From Quillaja saponaria (lineage: Eukaryota > Streptophyta > Magnoliopsida > Fabales > Quillajaceae), in contig CM055612.1 in the NCBI GenBank assembly GCA_029379385.1, forward strand, positions 8,742,001-8,806,000: DNA of 64,000 nucleotides, read 5' to 3'. Both the position numbers and the translations under genes were made by a program. Below, piece after piece: positions 33,739 through 46,740 of the stretch. The notes beneath the pieces were generated by a model. The model saw only the letters and a program-made list of their open reading frames with translations, did no database searches and was not told where the DNA came from. Numbering within the stretch: position 1 is the stretch's first letter; each line of letters starts with the position of its first letter.

Positions 33739-34547
33739 AGTTTGTTAAGGTAACATTTATAGATATTTTATAATTCTTATTGCCATGATTTTATAGTAAC
33801 ATTTAAGTTAATACTTTTAAATTATTTTAAGTTTCAAAAATTATACTATTATATGTTGTTTAAGAGACAAAACACATGTTATAACACCAAATTTGATTAC
33901 GATGTATCGATATTATTATCTTGTATTATTGGAATTATTCATCAATGATAAAAATTAATACTTTATTCTTGAAAAGCTATCTTTACTCTTTGAAAAAAAA
34001 AATCTAAAAATAAATAACATATATATTGATTTACAAGAATCTGCAATTTGTATGGTAAATTCTTTAATTTAAAGATACTTTTATTAAGACAAAAACGGAA
34101 AATCAGCTATTTATTTTGTAAATTGCAACTAATAAATATAATACAACCCACACCGTAACGCGCGCCTTGTCCCAGGTACATTAGAAAGTCCTAGAAGCTT
34201 AGAAAAAGCCAATGGCCAACCTTCTATAACGAAAATGTAAGGGCTTGTTTGTTTCCACCAAACCCGGGAGCTAATTTCATAATTTTGCGTCCGGGTAATT
34301 TCTAGGGTTTTTATTAATGAAGAAGGTCGTTTCAAATTGTCAACAAACGCGGCCCTAAGAATAGAAATTCACACCCTTCTGTCGCTTTCTTCTGGTAGGT
34401 ATTTCGTGACTGCACCTTTTCCTGTTCTCCAAGGAATTGGGGAACACATACTGTTGCTTTTTTCTTTTCGAAATTAAATTTTATTTTCTTGTTTTTCATC
34501 GAAACCTAGGACCAATTAAGAGAAAGGAGAAGTAGTGAATCACAGAG

Positions 34548-37500
34548 ATGGCAGAATCAGAGCGAACCCAAAATCCATGGATGAATACAGAGCAGACAGC
34601 AGCAGTTGAAATTGATCGGCAAGGTTCGTTGCCGTCGGAATTGAGTGTTACTGATAGAGATGGAACAGGAAAAGCAGGTCCTCAGCCACAAACGTCTGAT
34701 GGCGAACTGGGCATTGCAGAACGAGCCGTCTCTGCTGCTGGAGCTGCGTTTATCTCGGCTGTCATCGTTAATCCGCTTGATGTTGCTAAGGTATAACTTT
34801 TACAACTTCTTTTGTCCATGGATATTGTGATTCCTACAGAACTTTTGGGATAGAAGGAAGAAGCACCAGGCTAGTTTCTATTTTGGAAATGGAATTATGA
34901 CTAGTATTTTATCTAGTTAAACGGGATCATATTTGAATTCATATATTTTACACACCTTATGAGCAACCTATCTTAGTAATATTTTTATTGGTTCTCTAAG
35001 ATGTGATTGTATATTTTTCTCAGTATTCCCGTGATATGCCTGTTATTTTTATTTGTTTTGATATGAGATTTCTCTTTTCTCATGGAAATCTCGTTTTCTG
35101 TTCGTCTTCAGACTGAGAATAAAATGTATATGAGCTCATATTTGAATATTATATCGTTACTCTTTTAACCCACTGCTTTATATTTCAAAAACCAAAGGAA
35201 GAGATGCAAACCCATGCTACTGATTAGTGTTTTAGATTTTTATTTTTATTTTTATGAAGGTAGAAGTGTTAGAATTGTTGATGTAAGTGGCCAATGGAAG
35301 CTTTAACAGGATTTCATTCATCTTCGATATCGTTAGAGTTCTCAAAAGTGTTATATCAAATAATTTGATTTGGCTATTAGCTGTTACTTTCTTTCTGAAT
35401 AACTTGTTATATCTATGTATTGCCACTATCCATAATACTTTATACTTTGAACATTTATGCATGTGCTTTTAGTTTTCGAGAAGCCTTTCCCTAGTCTTTG
35501 CTTCTTCTTTTTTTAATTTTCTATTTTTATCATTGGGTACTTTTGTCTGTCAGATTTTGATTTGTTCTTTCCCATTCACCAGACAAGGTTGCAAGCACAG
35601 GCTGCAGGGGTTGCGTATTCTCATCCACTAAGTAATTTGACCAATCGCATGGCTTATTCTGGACCGAATTCGGTATACATGCAATGCATTTATGTTCTTT
35701 CCCTCGCCCTTTCTGGAGAATTATTTTTTGGAGTTCTGAATTTGTACCTTCTTTCTTTCTGGCTATTTGCTTATCATCTTCTGGAAAGTTATTAAGAATT
35801 TGAGGTCTTTCAAGTATGTTGTTGTACACCAATCCCAGACCAACATTCTTTATAGTTGTTTGACTTGTTTCTATATTTGTGCACGAATGCTTCTAGGGGT
35901 TTTAAAGGATAATGGGCCAAATCGTCTTAAAGTTATAGTGTACGCAGCCACTTTGTATTTATTTCTCTTGTTATATTTGCTTACAACTGTCTACCATATA
36001 AACCTTATATTAACCATATCCAGTGGAAGTATCCATCCTTTATTCTGCCTATACTCTACCTTTACTAGTGATTGATGGATTAAGTTGACTTTGCTATATG
36101 TTGTCTCAGATGTTTGCAGATCTAAGATGCTCTCCATCATGCACGCGAGCTGGAATTCAGGGTACAGTATCAATATGTCCTCAAGATTGCTTTCAGTACA
36201 AAGGAACACTCGATGTCTTCTACAAAATTATTCGACAGGTTGGTGGGTTTCCTTAATATTTTATAACACATAGATGGGAAGTGGGAATTTTAATGATGAA
36301 GTGTTTAAAATGATGAGTTTATTTTTGCTCAACCTCTCATCCTTCTATTTATATGCTTTTCGAATATCTACTTTCAATTTTTAATGGAAGAATAATTTTG
36401 CAGGAAGGATTTGCAAGGCTATGGAGAGGCACAAATGCAGGACTGGCGCTGGCTGTACCCACTGTAAGTCCATGTGTTAATCATTTGTTTTCTTTTTTTT
36501 ACTCTTCTCCTTCTGTGTGAAGAGGATGTGTTGGCCACTATGGGTGTCCATAGAGCCTATCAGGCTAACAGGCTATGTTATGAAGTGACCTTATATTAGT
36601 TTGCTTATTTTTCACCAGGTGGGAATTTACCTCCCTTGCTATGACATATTCCGTAATCGGTTAGAGGATTTCACTGCAAAAAATGCTCCAATTACAACTC
36701 CATATGTACCTTTAGTTGCAGGCTCATTGGCTCGTTCCTTAGCTTGTGCAACTTGCTACCCTATTGAACTTGCCAGAACTCGCATGCAGGTATTATGAAC
36801 TATCGACTTTTATCCTTTTTATTTTTCCCACTTATGAAGTATTGGGATTTTAATTTTCATGAAAGACTAAGTATGACAAGATTCTCTGGTACCTCAAGTG
36901 TGTGCAATCTCTGTTGTGGGCACCTTCTGATTTAACCCATGTACCTGCCCTAACTTTTGAAATGAGGGGATGAGGAAGATGGGAAGAGACCCAAACCCAC
37001 AATTTCTTTTTCTTATGAATGATTTTGGTGTCCTGTTTTGGGCCTTTTCTTCCGAGTTACTGTTTGTTTTTTTTTTTCTTCCCTATTTTCTGCCATTTCC
37101 TTGTAACTTGGAGAAAAAAATAATAATGGCCCCAATTGAAAAATAAAGTAGTTAAAAGCTTTTACAAATTAAAGAATTAAGGACATAGTAAGAGCTTTGG
37201 GCACATTGGATATGTGTCAATCAATGGTTAAATTGTTGTGACCATTGTGTTAAGTATTGCTGTTTGGTTTCTTTTTGTTGAGCTTTATATATTCATTTAC
37301 TGTCTACTTCAGCTTTTGGGATAATTGATAATTTACCATGCTATCCGAGCATGTTTGTTTACGCAGTTACTGGTTCAAGTCTTGATAACCCTATTCTCAA
37401 TAATTAACCCTACTCTGCATTGTGTATTTTTTGGCTTGATATAAATCGTTGTGCTTATTTTCTATTAGCATTAGCTTTGTTTCTACAGAAGCCTCTTATA

Positions 37501-40020
37501 TTTCATGTTTGTTTATTTCTAGGCTTTTAAGGTGACCCAAATCGGTAAAAAGCCTCCTGGAGTACGGCAGACTCTACTGGGGGTCATCTCCCATGTCAAC
37601 AGCACAAATGGTGTACAAGGCAGCTGTAAGTTATCTTTATTTGTGGGTTTTAGATTTTTGAATCATGAGTTGTAATTTTAACTAAGATGGTAAAAAAAAG
37701 ATTAAATTATTGATGTAATCTGAGGGAATTATTCAGCCATCTTAAGGTAATCGATGACACATTTTAGATCATAAACCTGAATATCACTTTGTTTTTTAAT
37801 CACAATATTTCTAGTGTGTGGACTCAAGGCTTTATGCCTCTATTTGGAAATTTTGATGTTGGAACCGTAGAAACAATCCCTCCAAAATTGAGAGAAAATG
37901 GACAGTTGAGTTTTTACTTGTCAAGATATCATGTATTACAATTTTATCCTTGGTAATCTAGCAATAATCTAGCAAAATCTTGAAGTGGCACACGTAAGAT
38001 GAAATGAATTATATGGTAAATTTTGTTCATTACAATTATCTTTCTTTTGTTTTCACTCCATCCACTTTCTTCGGGTCCCAAAGAAGAGGAGAGAAGGCTA
38101 TAATCTCTCCTTCCATTTTCTTTTTCTCAACTTTTTTTCTACCCATTTTTCTTTCCTCCCTTAGTTTGTACCCAAACAAAGCTAACTGTAGGAGAAATAT
38201 TGAGATTGTTGCTGTGACCTTGCTCGCATCATAAGGTGAAAAGTAAAGGGTGTCATAGCATGGGATGCTAGCTTCTCATCTCCCTTTTCCTACCTCCTCA
38301 TTTCCTGTGAGGTTATTTTTAACTGCTTGTGGAAGTTGTGACTTACTCTTTTCTCATTACAGTACAAAGTTATCGCGTCCTATGGACAGGCATGGGTGCA
38401 CAACTTGCTCGTGATGTTCCATTCTCAGCAATTTGTTGGTCAACCCTTGAACCAGTAAGTTTAAGTCAACTACTTGGATATTTGGGCTCCACTTGTGATT
38501 TTTTATTATTTTGTTTACCTCTTATCTTACAGATCAGAAGAAAACTTCTTAGTGTGGTGGGTGATGAAGCCAATGCAGCCAGTGTCTTAGGGGCAAACTT
38601 CTCTGCTGGTTTTGTTGCAGGAAGTCTTGCTGCTGGTGCTACATGTCCTCTAGATGTTGCAAAAACTCGAAGACAGATAGAGGTGCTTTTTTTTTTTCCC
38701 TGTCAATAAAATTTCTTCAAAAATAAAAATCTTTTTAGATCAGTTGGAAGGAAGGCAAGATTTTTCTCTATTCTCATTGGGAGGTTTAAATCTGCCTCTT
38801 GAAGAATGGGATGATACATAATACTTCAGATTCGGGCTCGCCCAAATGTTATACTCTGATTATATTTAAATCTATTTGATCTTATATACTATTACTGATA
38901 GCTATTCTCTTTATTCTGTCCCCCCTCCCTCCAAACAAAAAATTTCAGACGGACCCAGCCAGGGCATTGAGAATGACGACAAGGCAAACTCTAATGGAGA
39001 TTTGGAGGTATTCCTATGCTTTAGACACTACATGTCTACATCAATTGTTCAAAAATTTCATTCTTAATGTATGAAAAACATCAATACATGGTGCATAACG
39101 TGTTGTTAATATTATGATTGTAAGCATGAAAAATAAGAGATTACTTTACACGTGCGTCAATCAGTCTATTTGTCTGAACCATTCACTCTCTTAAAAGACA
39201 TTCTATACTACCAAAAGAGTCAATCATTCTAGGCTAAAACTTGTGCTGTCATTACAAAGCTGAGGGGGGTATCCCCCCTCTGGGAATTGAGGTTTTATAA
39301 TTTGGCATTTTGTTGAGTCGTTGTCTTGTAAGTTGCTTGCATTAATCACTTCCACTCCTGCCTTTATATTTAAATTCTGTAAAATTGGCATTTTGTAGTG
39401 TCACTTGGATGAAGCATCCATGATGAAGTACTTAAAAGTATCTTTATTTGAAGTTCCTTTCCTGCTATGTGATTTTTATATCATAGTATTAAGCTGCTAG
39501 CCTGCTACATATTTCAAATATTCATTCTATAGAAGAAAATAAAATATATTAGCTGTTCATTGACAGCCATTAAATTATTCTTTATTAGCATCTGATGGAA
39601 GTTAAAGTTACTATCTTTACCTGTTATCATATTGTCTTGTTTTGGATAATGCCATCCTTTTTTTAAAAATTTGTTGGTAAATATTGGCCTTCCATTTACC
39701 TCCAGTTTATTATTAGTCTACTAAATCCTGTCCAAAGAGTTATTTACTTGCAATAATAGGAAGTTTCTTAGTACACCATTACTGCTTGAGTTTCAGATAT
39801 TTATCCCCAAGATATTTCAGTTAAGGTTTTGGTTGATCTCCTTGTGTGTATTAATTTTATTTATTTTTATATATATTCCTGGTACAGGGATGGTGGCATG
39901 AAGGGACTATTTACAGGAGTTGGTCCTCGTGTTGGTCGTGCAGGACCTTCAGTTGGGATTGTTGTTTCATTCTATGAAGTTGTGAAGTATGTTCTTCAGA
40001 AGCACTATCCAACTTCATAA
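34548..40020 (+). CDS. MTM1: Mitochondrial carrier, MTM1/SLC25A39 type
   Basis: An inner-mitochondrial-membrane carrier. Relatives are yeast and Arabidopsis MTM1 (linked to manganese loading of SOD and iron homeostasis) and human SLC25A39, a glutathione importer. Ten exons: 34548-34790, 35583-35672, 36110-36238, 36404-36463, 36619-36789, 37523-37625, 38363-38454, 38533-38682, 38949-39007 and 39888-40020. All splice with GT-AG and stay in frame, giving 409 aa. The three carrier signatures are PLDVAKTR (76-83), YPIELARTR (221-229) and PLDVAKTR (335-342). The N-terminus is hydrophilic and acidic up to about residue 55. The loop after helix 1 has four cysteines (118, 122, 134, 138) as paired CX3C, as expected for this subfamily. 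The transported substrate in plants is not shown by sequence. Confidence 0.93.
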
Positions 40021-43000
40021 CACAGAAGGCAGCTGCCTTCTTATTTTGTTATGCAAGCTGCGCTACTTTGTTGAAGCATTGGTTGCCAATCAGGTTGAAT
40101 AAATGATGCAGTCTTGATCATTGAAGATCCTATTCTCCAGGAAAATAAATTGCCAAACGAAGCAATTTTCCCCCAGTTTTTTGCAGTTTGTTCACTTGAC
40201 ACAAGCGAAAGTTTTGTAACACTAGGGGTTTGTTTCCCCGCAGCAATTTTCATTTAGCATAAGTTTTGTAGTCGATCTCACTTTGCAATTACATAGTTGT
40301 CTTTCCCAAATGTACAGTGGTGTTATGTTTTTGGCCAGGTGGAGTTGGGGTAGTAATCAATTCTAACCGAGATTTTTTCAAAGATTCTGTTTTTATGTTA
40401 ATGGTCAAACCACCCAGTAATAAGATAGGCTATGCTTCCATTCTCCAAAACGATGAAAAAAAAAAAAAAAACTATACGTTATGCTTCAACCTTGTATCTT
40501 ATCAGCTCTTAGAATAGTAGTGCACAAACTATTAAAACTTGATTGTAATTAAACTCTTTTCCTGGTCTCTTCTTCAAGAGGCATGTATACTTTAAAGAAA
40601 AGAGTAAAGTTTTGGTCATGTGAGTTGTTAGAGCAATAACAGAAATTGTTACCATGTTTTGAGGTGTTTAAGACATCAAAAACCTCTACTCTGGAAGATA
40701 GATCCTGGTGACCTGGTTTTCATGGGCTTGTGCTTCATCAGTAAGGGGAGAAATCAAATAATTAAAAAGGCCAAAGCCAACAACTTGTGAAAATCTGGGG
40801 TAGTTTTGCAAAGGAACAAATAGGATAGAAGAAAATTTACGCTTAGCCTTTGATCCCAACGTCTTGTTTGATTTACATCTCGTGCTTTTGACTCTACTTT
40901 AATCAGTTGTGAAACTAAGCTCATGCATGTTTGGCTTTGCCCCTTATTTTACCAATTACGAAAAAAAAAAAAAAAAATTAGGCTCATGTTTTTGTGCATG
41001 AATTGCACAAAATTCACGATTTACAAGATATACACAGATTTTAGATTTTGAGGTGGACCGGATTGAGTATGGGAAAAATAAAAAAATTAGTTTTTGACAA
41101 TCCAAGTTATCTTATTCTTTGCTTATTTAGACATTTTAAAAAGTCTTTTTCAAAGAGTGTCCTAAGAGTAGTAGTAGAAACATTTAATCTTATATATATA
41201 CTAAAAAAATTCTCATTTATTAGGTTTTAAGCCTCCACCTTGGTCCTTGTAATATGTATCTATTACCCCCTAGATAAATAGAACTCTCACTTCATCTAAA
41301 ATATTTTTCAATTTCTAGAACTAAAATATATATTAAAAATGTTTATAATATAAAAACCAAAATTTTCAAACCCGGCCGGGACATCAATCTAAAAAAAGAA
41401 GAGAGTCAAAAATTCAGTCAGAGTTGAACTAAGGTTGATCCATAAAAAGAAAAGAGATAGAGTATTTGACTTGATTTCTGGTATGGGGCAAGCGTAAGTC
41501 TCCATACATGGTCTTACAATTTTGAGGAGACCTGTGTTTTTGGTAAAGAGTATCCCAACCTTTTATCTAGGGGTGTCATTGAGCCAACGCTCGGCTCGTT
41601 GAGGGCTCATGAAGATTTTTTGAAAATTTTAAAAAAGTTTTGTAGGCAAGGAGAGTTGAACCCAATACCTCTTAGTAAGTATTTGTACAAATTATCACTA
41701 AACCAAGTAATAATTTGTATTAGTTTTTTTTTGTAAATAAATAGAGTTATTATAAATGTATATATAAATAATAAAATTTTTATTAAATAATATTAAACGA
41801 GTTGAGCTTTGAAAAGATTGAGCTTGGCTCGTTTTATTAAACGAGCTTAAAATAAAATTCAAGATCGGCTCGTTTTTTAAACTAGCCAAGCTTGATCCGA
41901 GTTCTTAACGAGTAGCTCACGAACTGTTCACAAGCTAGCTCGGCTCATTGCCACCCCTACTTTTATCCATACCAATTTAAAATTTGAATTCTTGCATCTA
42001 CATATGCTTTACGGCTTATCATCCAACATTATTGATTATCCAAGAATATTTATCCTTACAAGATGGTCATTGTTGATTTACACGGGATTCCACGTTTGAA
42101 ATCCTACTAATTTCTTATTCAAATGTTACAATCATCCGCATATTATGTTTTAATATGCTTTTCCTTGATTTCGAGTCTCAAATTCAAAAAATCTTTCTTT
42201 TTCTCAAGATATTCGTTTGAAGTTCACATCATTGAATGTCAGTGGCGGAACTGCATTTACTTAGTGGGCAAACTTTTATATGGTAAGTTAATATGTATTT
42301 AGTAAATTTGAGGAGAAAATTTTACAATAACCCCACTAAATTGAAAAAAAAAAATTAAAAAAATCACATACTGGCCCATTGATAATTTGGCAAAATAAAT
42401 TAAGCTAATTAAATATTAATATCTTTTTGCTATATTAGAAAATAATATTAAGTCAACAACATTATTTAATAATATAAAAATTATAATTAATATATATGCA
42501 TAAAAATAAATTCATATTTATTTTGAATTTTATGAAATGCAAGTTCCCCATTTCATTTACATATTTTATTGATAGTAAAATCAAATTTTTATCATTTGTT
42601 AGCAACTTATATGTATTTAAGTTATCTAATTAAAATGTTGAAGCGGTTTCTAGTATGTTGTTTCTAACTAAAAATCAAAATAACCATTCCACCACTAAAC
42701 TTTATCTATATGTTTATAAAATTAATACTAAGCAATATCAGATAAATTTGATCATATGTATACATGATTTTTATGATATTATTTTTAATAAAACATGCAT
42801 TGCTTTTATAAAAAAAAACTAATCTCTATAACTATTAACGAGTTTAAAATTAACTAGTTGTATTTAAATTATCTAATTCTATATTGAAAATTTATAATTA
42901 TTTCATTTTACATCGAATTTTAAATTTATATATATTTACCCACTCATAAAATTTATGAATGACATTTTCTTCTATTATGGACTTAAAAAAGATACTTTTG

Positions 43001-44026
43001 GAACATAAATCTCAATACACATTAAATGAAAGAAAGAATTATGCATTATATCTCACTTTGATGTGGATTCATCGTCTCCTCTCATATTTTTTTTCCCGAA
43101 AAAAAAAATATATATATTAATTTTTAAAATAAATTTATATTTATATGTATTCTACTTGATCACTTTTTGTTTTTTACCAGTACTTGAAATTAATTTTTAA
43201 ATTCATATAGATTTACTCTTTTTAGGTGTGATCATGAAAAAATTATAGCACTACAAGTTGAATTTGAAAATAATATCATTTTTTTGAGAAAAATATGAAG
43301 AAAAAGAAAAAGAGAGATGATGAGAGCTTCTTATTAATTCTTAAAAGTTTTTTATTATTATATTATGGCAAATTTGATATGTATTAATGATTTTTATGAA
43401 ATTTGAATGAGAATACAATAGAATGTTGTATAATAGAATGATCATTTCATCCCTTGTTTGATTAAAAAATTCTCATTCCATTCTATTTATGTATATATTT
43501 AGAAACTTTTCCCTTTTACATGGGTTGATCTTCATTAATTTGGTAATAGTAATACATACTTAATTATCTCTAAAAAAATAAACTTTCTTAATTGTCACTT
43601 GTGATAATAAATGAGAATTAAAGGTGTAGTTATAACCACTGTGAGTCAAGTGCCTTTGACCCTAACAGCTCGAACACAAACTAAAAGATTTGAAAATGGA
43701 TAACTGAGACAGGGACTCTAATCAATGATTCCATTTATTTTATTCCATGCAATAAATGAAATGTAGATTTCCAAATGTTAATTGATCTATTTGATTTCCA
43801 GCAAATTAGGAATAACAAGAATATAAAAGGAAAACTAAAAACAAGAGAAATGTTTCAACGTTTCACCCATAAATCATTGAGAGACTATTATTAGAAAATA
43901 AAAATTTATACAGAAAAGGTACTTCCAAATTAAAATCTCTTCTTTCTTTGTTACCATTTCAAATCTAATATTCACCACCCCTCCAAAACTTTCTTCAACC
44001 CCTTCCTTCCTCCATAAATTTATAAG
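40021..44026. other. Spacer downstream of the carrier gene
   Basis: 40021 to about 40500 is probably the 3' UTR of the carrier gene. Beyond it there is AT-rich spacer with an intact hAT-type MITE (41568-41959) and an AGTGGCGGAAC repeat start near 42240. No gene was recognised. 43700-44026 should include the 3' UTR of the AG-peptide gene (minus strand). Confidence 0.5.
41568..41959. mobile_element. hAT-type MITE with perfect target duplication
   Basis: The 392-bp element starts TAGGGGTGTCATTGAGCC and ends in the reverse complement TAGGGGTGGCAATGAGCC (16 of 18 identical). It is flanked by an exact 8-bp duplication, CTTTTATC, at 41560-41567 and 41960-41967. TAGGGGTG ends and 8-bp duplications are hallmarks of hAT elements. 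There is no transposase. The inner part has repeated GAGC/GCTC words. Relatives lie at 50170-50509 and 13030-13246. Confidence 0.92.
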
Positions 44027-44531
44027 TCAATGAATAAGGTAAGTGAGCACTAAAGCCACCAGCATTAGCACATATGCTATTCCTTGGTCTATTGATGTAC
44101 CTGCAACACACAATTCATAATTTTATTATCATATTATAAGTTCCTAGTTTTTGGTGTATGCATAAAGAAGAAAAATGTTACAAACAAACGATGATGGACG
44201 ATTGTTTAAAGAGAAACATAATAATGAATTTCTCGAGTTGATTCTGAAAAATGACCAAAACATAATAATATTGTTTGAACGGATCAAGTACTCGTTTCGA
44301 ATATCAACACATTAAATACTATGAAATGTGAATTTTTCTTTTTAAATAAATTCAATTTCAGCAAAACAAACAGACCCTGAAATCTGTAAAATTTGAAAAA
44401 GAGAAAGGAAAAATACCATCGCTTATAGGAGCTGGCGCAGGGGATTGTGAACGAGCCATTGATATAAGGGCCAAGAAAATGAGACTAACGAACACAGCCA
44501 CCAAGCCATATGAAGAATTGGAAACAGCCAT
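44027..44531 (-). CDS. AGP: Arabinogalactan (AG) peptide
   Basis: Two short exons, 44417-44531 and 44027-44100, joined across a GTATTT..GCAG intron, encode 62 aa. The parts are a signal peptide (about residues 1-28), a mature core of about ten residues (SPAPAPISDG, with the Ala-Pro repeats that are hydroxylated and glycosylated), and the hydrophobic C-terminal signal IAYVLMLVALVLTYLIH for GPI anchoring. TSIDQGIAYVLM is diagnostic of the AGP16/20/22/41 group. The product would be a cell-surface proteoglycan peptide at the plasma membrane and wall. CT-rich leader sequence lies upstream (44540-44580) and a TATA box near 44704. Neither exon is long enough to stand out as an open frame. Confidence 0.93.
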
Positions 44532-44702
44532 TTTATTTTCTCTATCGTTCTCTCTCTCACTTTCTTTCTCTCCCTCTAATTTTTTGAAACTTTATGAGAG
44601 AAAGAAAGGAGAGAGGAACCCAACTAGCAGAATACAATGTTGTCTCAATGTGATGGGGAGAGAGGTACGGGTGGTAAAATGTGGAGGGCAATTTCCTTCT
44701 TT

Positions 44703-44710
44703 TTATAAGA
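44703..44710 (-). promoter_or_regulatory. TATA box of the AG-peptide gene
   Basis: TTATAAAA on the minus strand, about 170 bp before the start codon. This leaves room for the CT-rich leader. Confidence 0.5.
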
Positions 44711-45192
44711 CATGGATTTTAAGGAGATGCTGTTTTTTTGGGTTGAAAAAACAAAGGGGCCAACGCATGTTCAGGACACACACATACCCATGTGAGCTTT
44801 CCTTTCCTTGTTTTCTTTCTAATAACCCAACATTTGCGGTTTCCTAATCGTTCTGCTCAGTTGCCTAGCTGGTATCTTTTGTATTCTTCTTTACTGTCAT
44901 CATGAAAAGAAATGGTCACAAGCTGTATTAAAGAGAGACACAGATTGTATGTCTAATTATTGCTATAATTTCCCCCAATTTCTGTTCTTAATAGAGGGTA
45001 CGAATTGTCATTGTAATCTTGGCCATTTATTTTGGGGATTAAAATTAGTTGTTTCCTGACCTGTATGGCAGAACCTATAAGCAAATCATTTACCACTAAG
45101 CCAATTAGCCAAGCGCAGAGATTGGCTTTCTCCTGCAAGTTAACTAAGATAAAATATTTAGATATTTGTTAGCATTAATTATTTAACGCCAA
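44711..45192. other. Spacer before the F-box cluster
   Basis: Promoter-side sequence of the AG-peptide gene, then AT-rich spacer. The plus-strand open frame 44479-44847 is antisense to the AG-peptide first exon and leader and is not regarded as a gene. Confidence 0.45.
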
Positions 45193-46740
45193 TTAATGAA
45201 AACTTAATTCCTTAATAGAAAGCTTCTTCCTTTCTTTGCTACTGGGATTAAACAGAAATAGAGCAATATCCTCATCACTGCCATTGCATTCTTCATCTTC
45301 TGCAATAACAATTTCACCGTTCCAAATACCCAAAGACACCACAAATGGATTAGAGCTAATGCTCACACAAAATAGCTTAGTACAAGAACAGTTATCATCA
45401 TTCATATCTTCCATAACCTGCAAATCAACAAAATAACACGAGCTTCCAGACATTCTTTCATGCTTAACAAATATTGCAATTGAATCATTATAGACGACAA
45501 GTTTTTCTTCATAACAAGAATAAGTTGGTATCTGAAATGCTATCTAACTAAAGAGTATACTTATCATTTGTTGCACAGGATAATTTCATCCAAAGCTCCA
45601 TAAGCAAACAGTGCATGGCATTTAGGTTGTGGAAGCTCGGGTACTGGCAAACCAACATCTTTGAGTTATGTCCAAGTCTGAGTGCTTAAAAGAGTAAATC
45701 ACAACCAACTATTTCTTCGTCATTAAGAAATTGTACAGTATCTCCATCAAAATACTCAATTTCCAAATAAATTTTTCAAAACACTCAAGTCTCACTAAAT
45801 TGTTATCCCAAGGAATTAAAACCTATTCCAAAAACAGAATAAACAAACCGCATACCTTGAATTTCACCAGTTTGAATTTGCGGGACAAAATTGAGTTGCC
45901 TGATTCCACAATGAAATAACATGTCCAGTAGGTATAAGTGGACGAGAATGATAACACAAAGTAGGTCATTGCAGGAACCCATCACCTTCAGACCTTAATT
46001 GACGTTGTTGGTGATTGAAATATGAACTCTTTCGACAGCCAATGCTTTGCTGCTAAGCAAGTATAATTTGGAGTCATTGGTGTAGAGGAGTCGAGAGTGG
46101 TTCATTTGGCCCTATGATTGTTTTCTTCAGTTATACACTCATTTTCTGATTCTAACTGTAAGCTTCTTCCTTTTTTGCTGTTGAGATCAAACAGAAACAG
46201 ATTCAGTCTGATCTAAAAAATTAAAAGTTCCTCCCTGTTACATCTCTCTACAGGCACACTCTATGGAGCATTGATGAATAAATTTCCATTGCGAAGTCTG
46301 TGTTGATATGTGAATTCCTGAGAATTTTTTTTTTTCTAAACTTTCCCTGTCAGAAATAGTTCATATAACATATAAAGTTACTTGAAAAATGGACGTAATA
46401 TTATACAAACTTAAATATACATCCATAAACCACATAATACAAAATTTACACTTCCATAATACTTAACATTTCATTCAACCGTCATCACATACAGTATATT
46501 ACACTCTCATCCCTGAAGGTTTAGAGAAGTGACACTAACACCTAAAATTTAAGGTAAACGAGACTCCTCTCCCCTCAATCCGTTAAACTAACATAATATT
46601 CTAATTGATTGATGGTCTGCAATGAATTCACAGGTTTTCAGGAAGCTGAACCAGAATCTAGACAGGAAGCCAAATCAAGTTAATGATTTCACAGGCAGCC
46701 TAGACAGAATGTCTAATGATTTCTTGGGGCAGCTCAAGGT
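45193..46740 (-). pseudogene. F-box/FBA protein remnants
   Basis: Pieces of one or two F-box-associated-domain genes remain. An F-box relic is at about 46605-46740 (PQEIIR, then a frame change, then DILSRLPVKSLT, then a stop and LKTCEFIA). A C-terminal fragment at about 46150-46205 reads LFLFDLNSK. Mid-part fragments are at 46010-46110 and 45803-45985 (GSCNDLLCV.., FGIGFNS), and a C-terminal fragment at 45193-45453 reads NPFVVSLGIWNGEIVIAE..LFLFNPSSKERKKL. Two C-terminal endings in one stretch imply the debris of two copies. Sequence similarity is greatest to the intact neighbour at 48502-49728. Confidence 0.8.

Larger units (their letters stand above)
30512..34547. other. Divergent intergenic region packed with inverted-repeat elements
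   Basis: Lies between the divergently transcribed CHX and carrier genes. A possible CACTA end, a nested pair of MITEs and another MITE are listed separately. The remainder (30700-31360, 33740-34380) is AT-rich spacer. The last 200 bp before 34548 should hold the promoter and leader of the carrier gene. Confidence 0.55.

Noticed and set aside
35767..36273. Plus-strand frames within 35767-36273
   Set aside because: They are intron read-through or shifted frames of the carrier gene. Exon 3 (36110-36238) reads correctly in one frame only, with the CX3C pairs.
44479..44847. 122-codon plus-strand frame with a leucine/serine-rich start
   Set aside because: It is the antisense of the AG-peptide first exon and its CT-rich leader. 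The minus-strand reading has a diagnostic family motif and proper splice sites.
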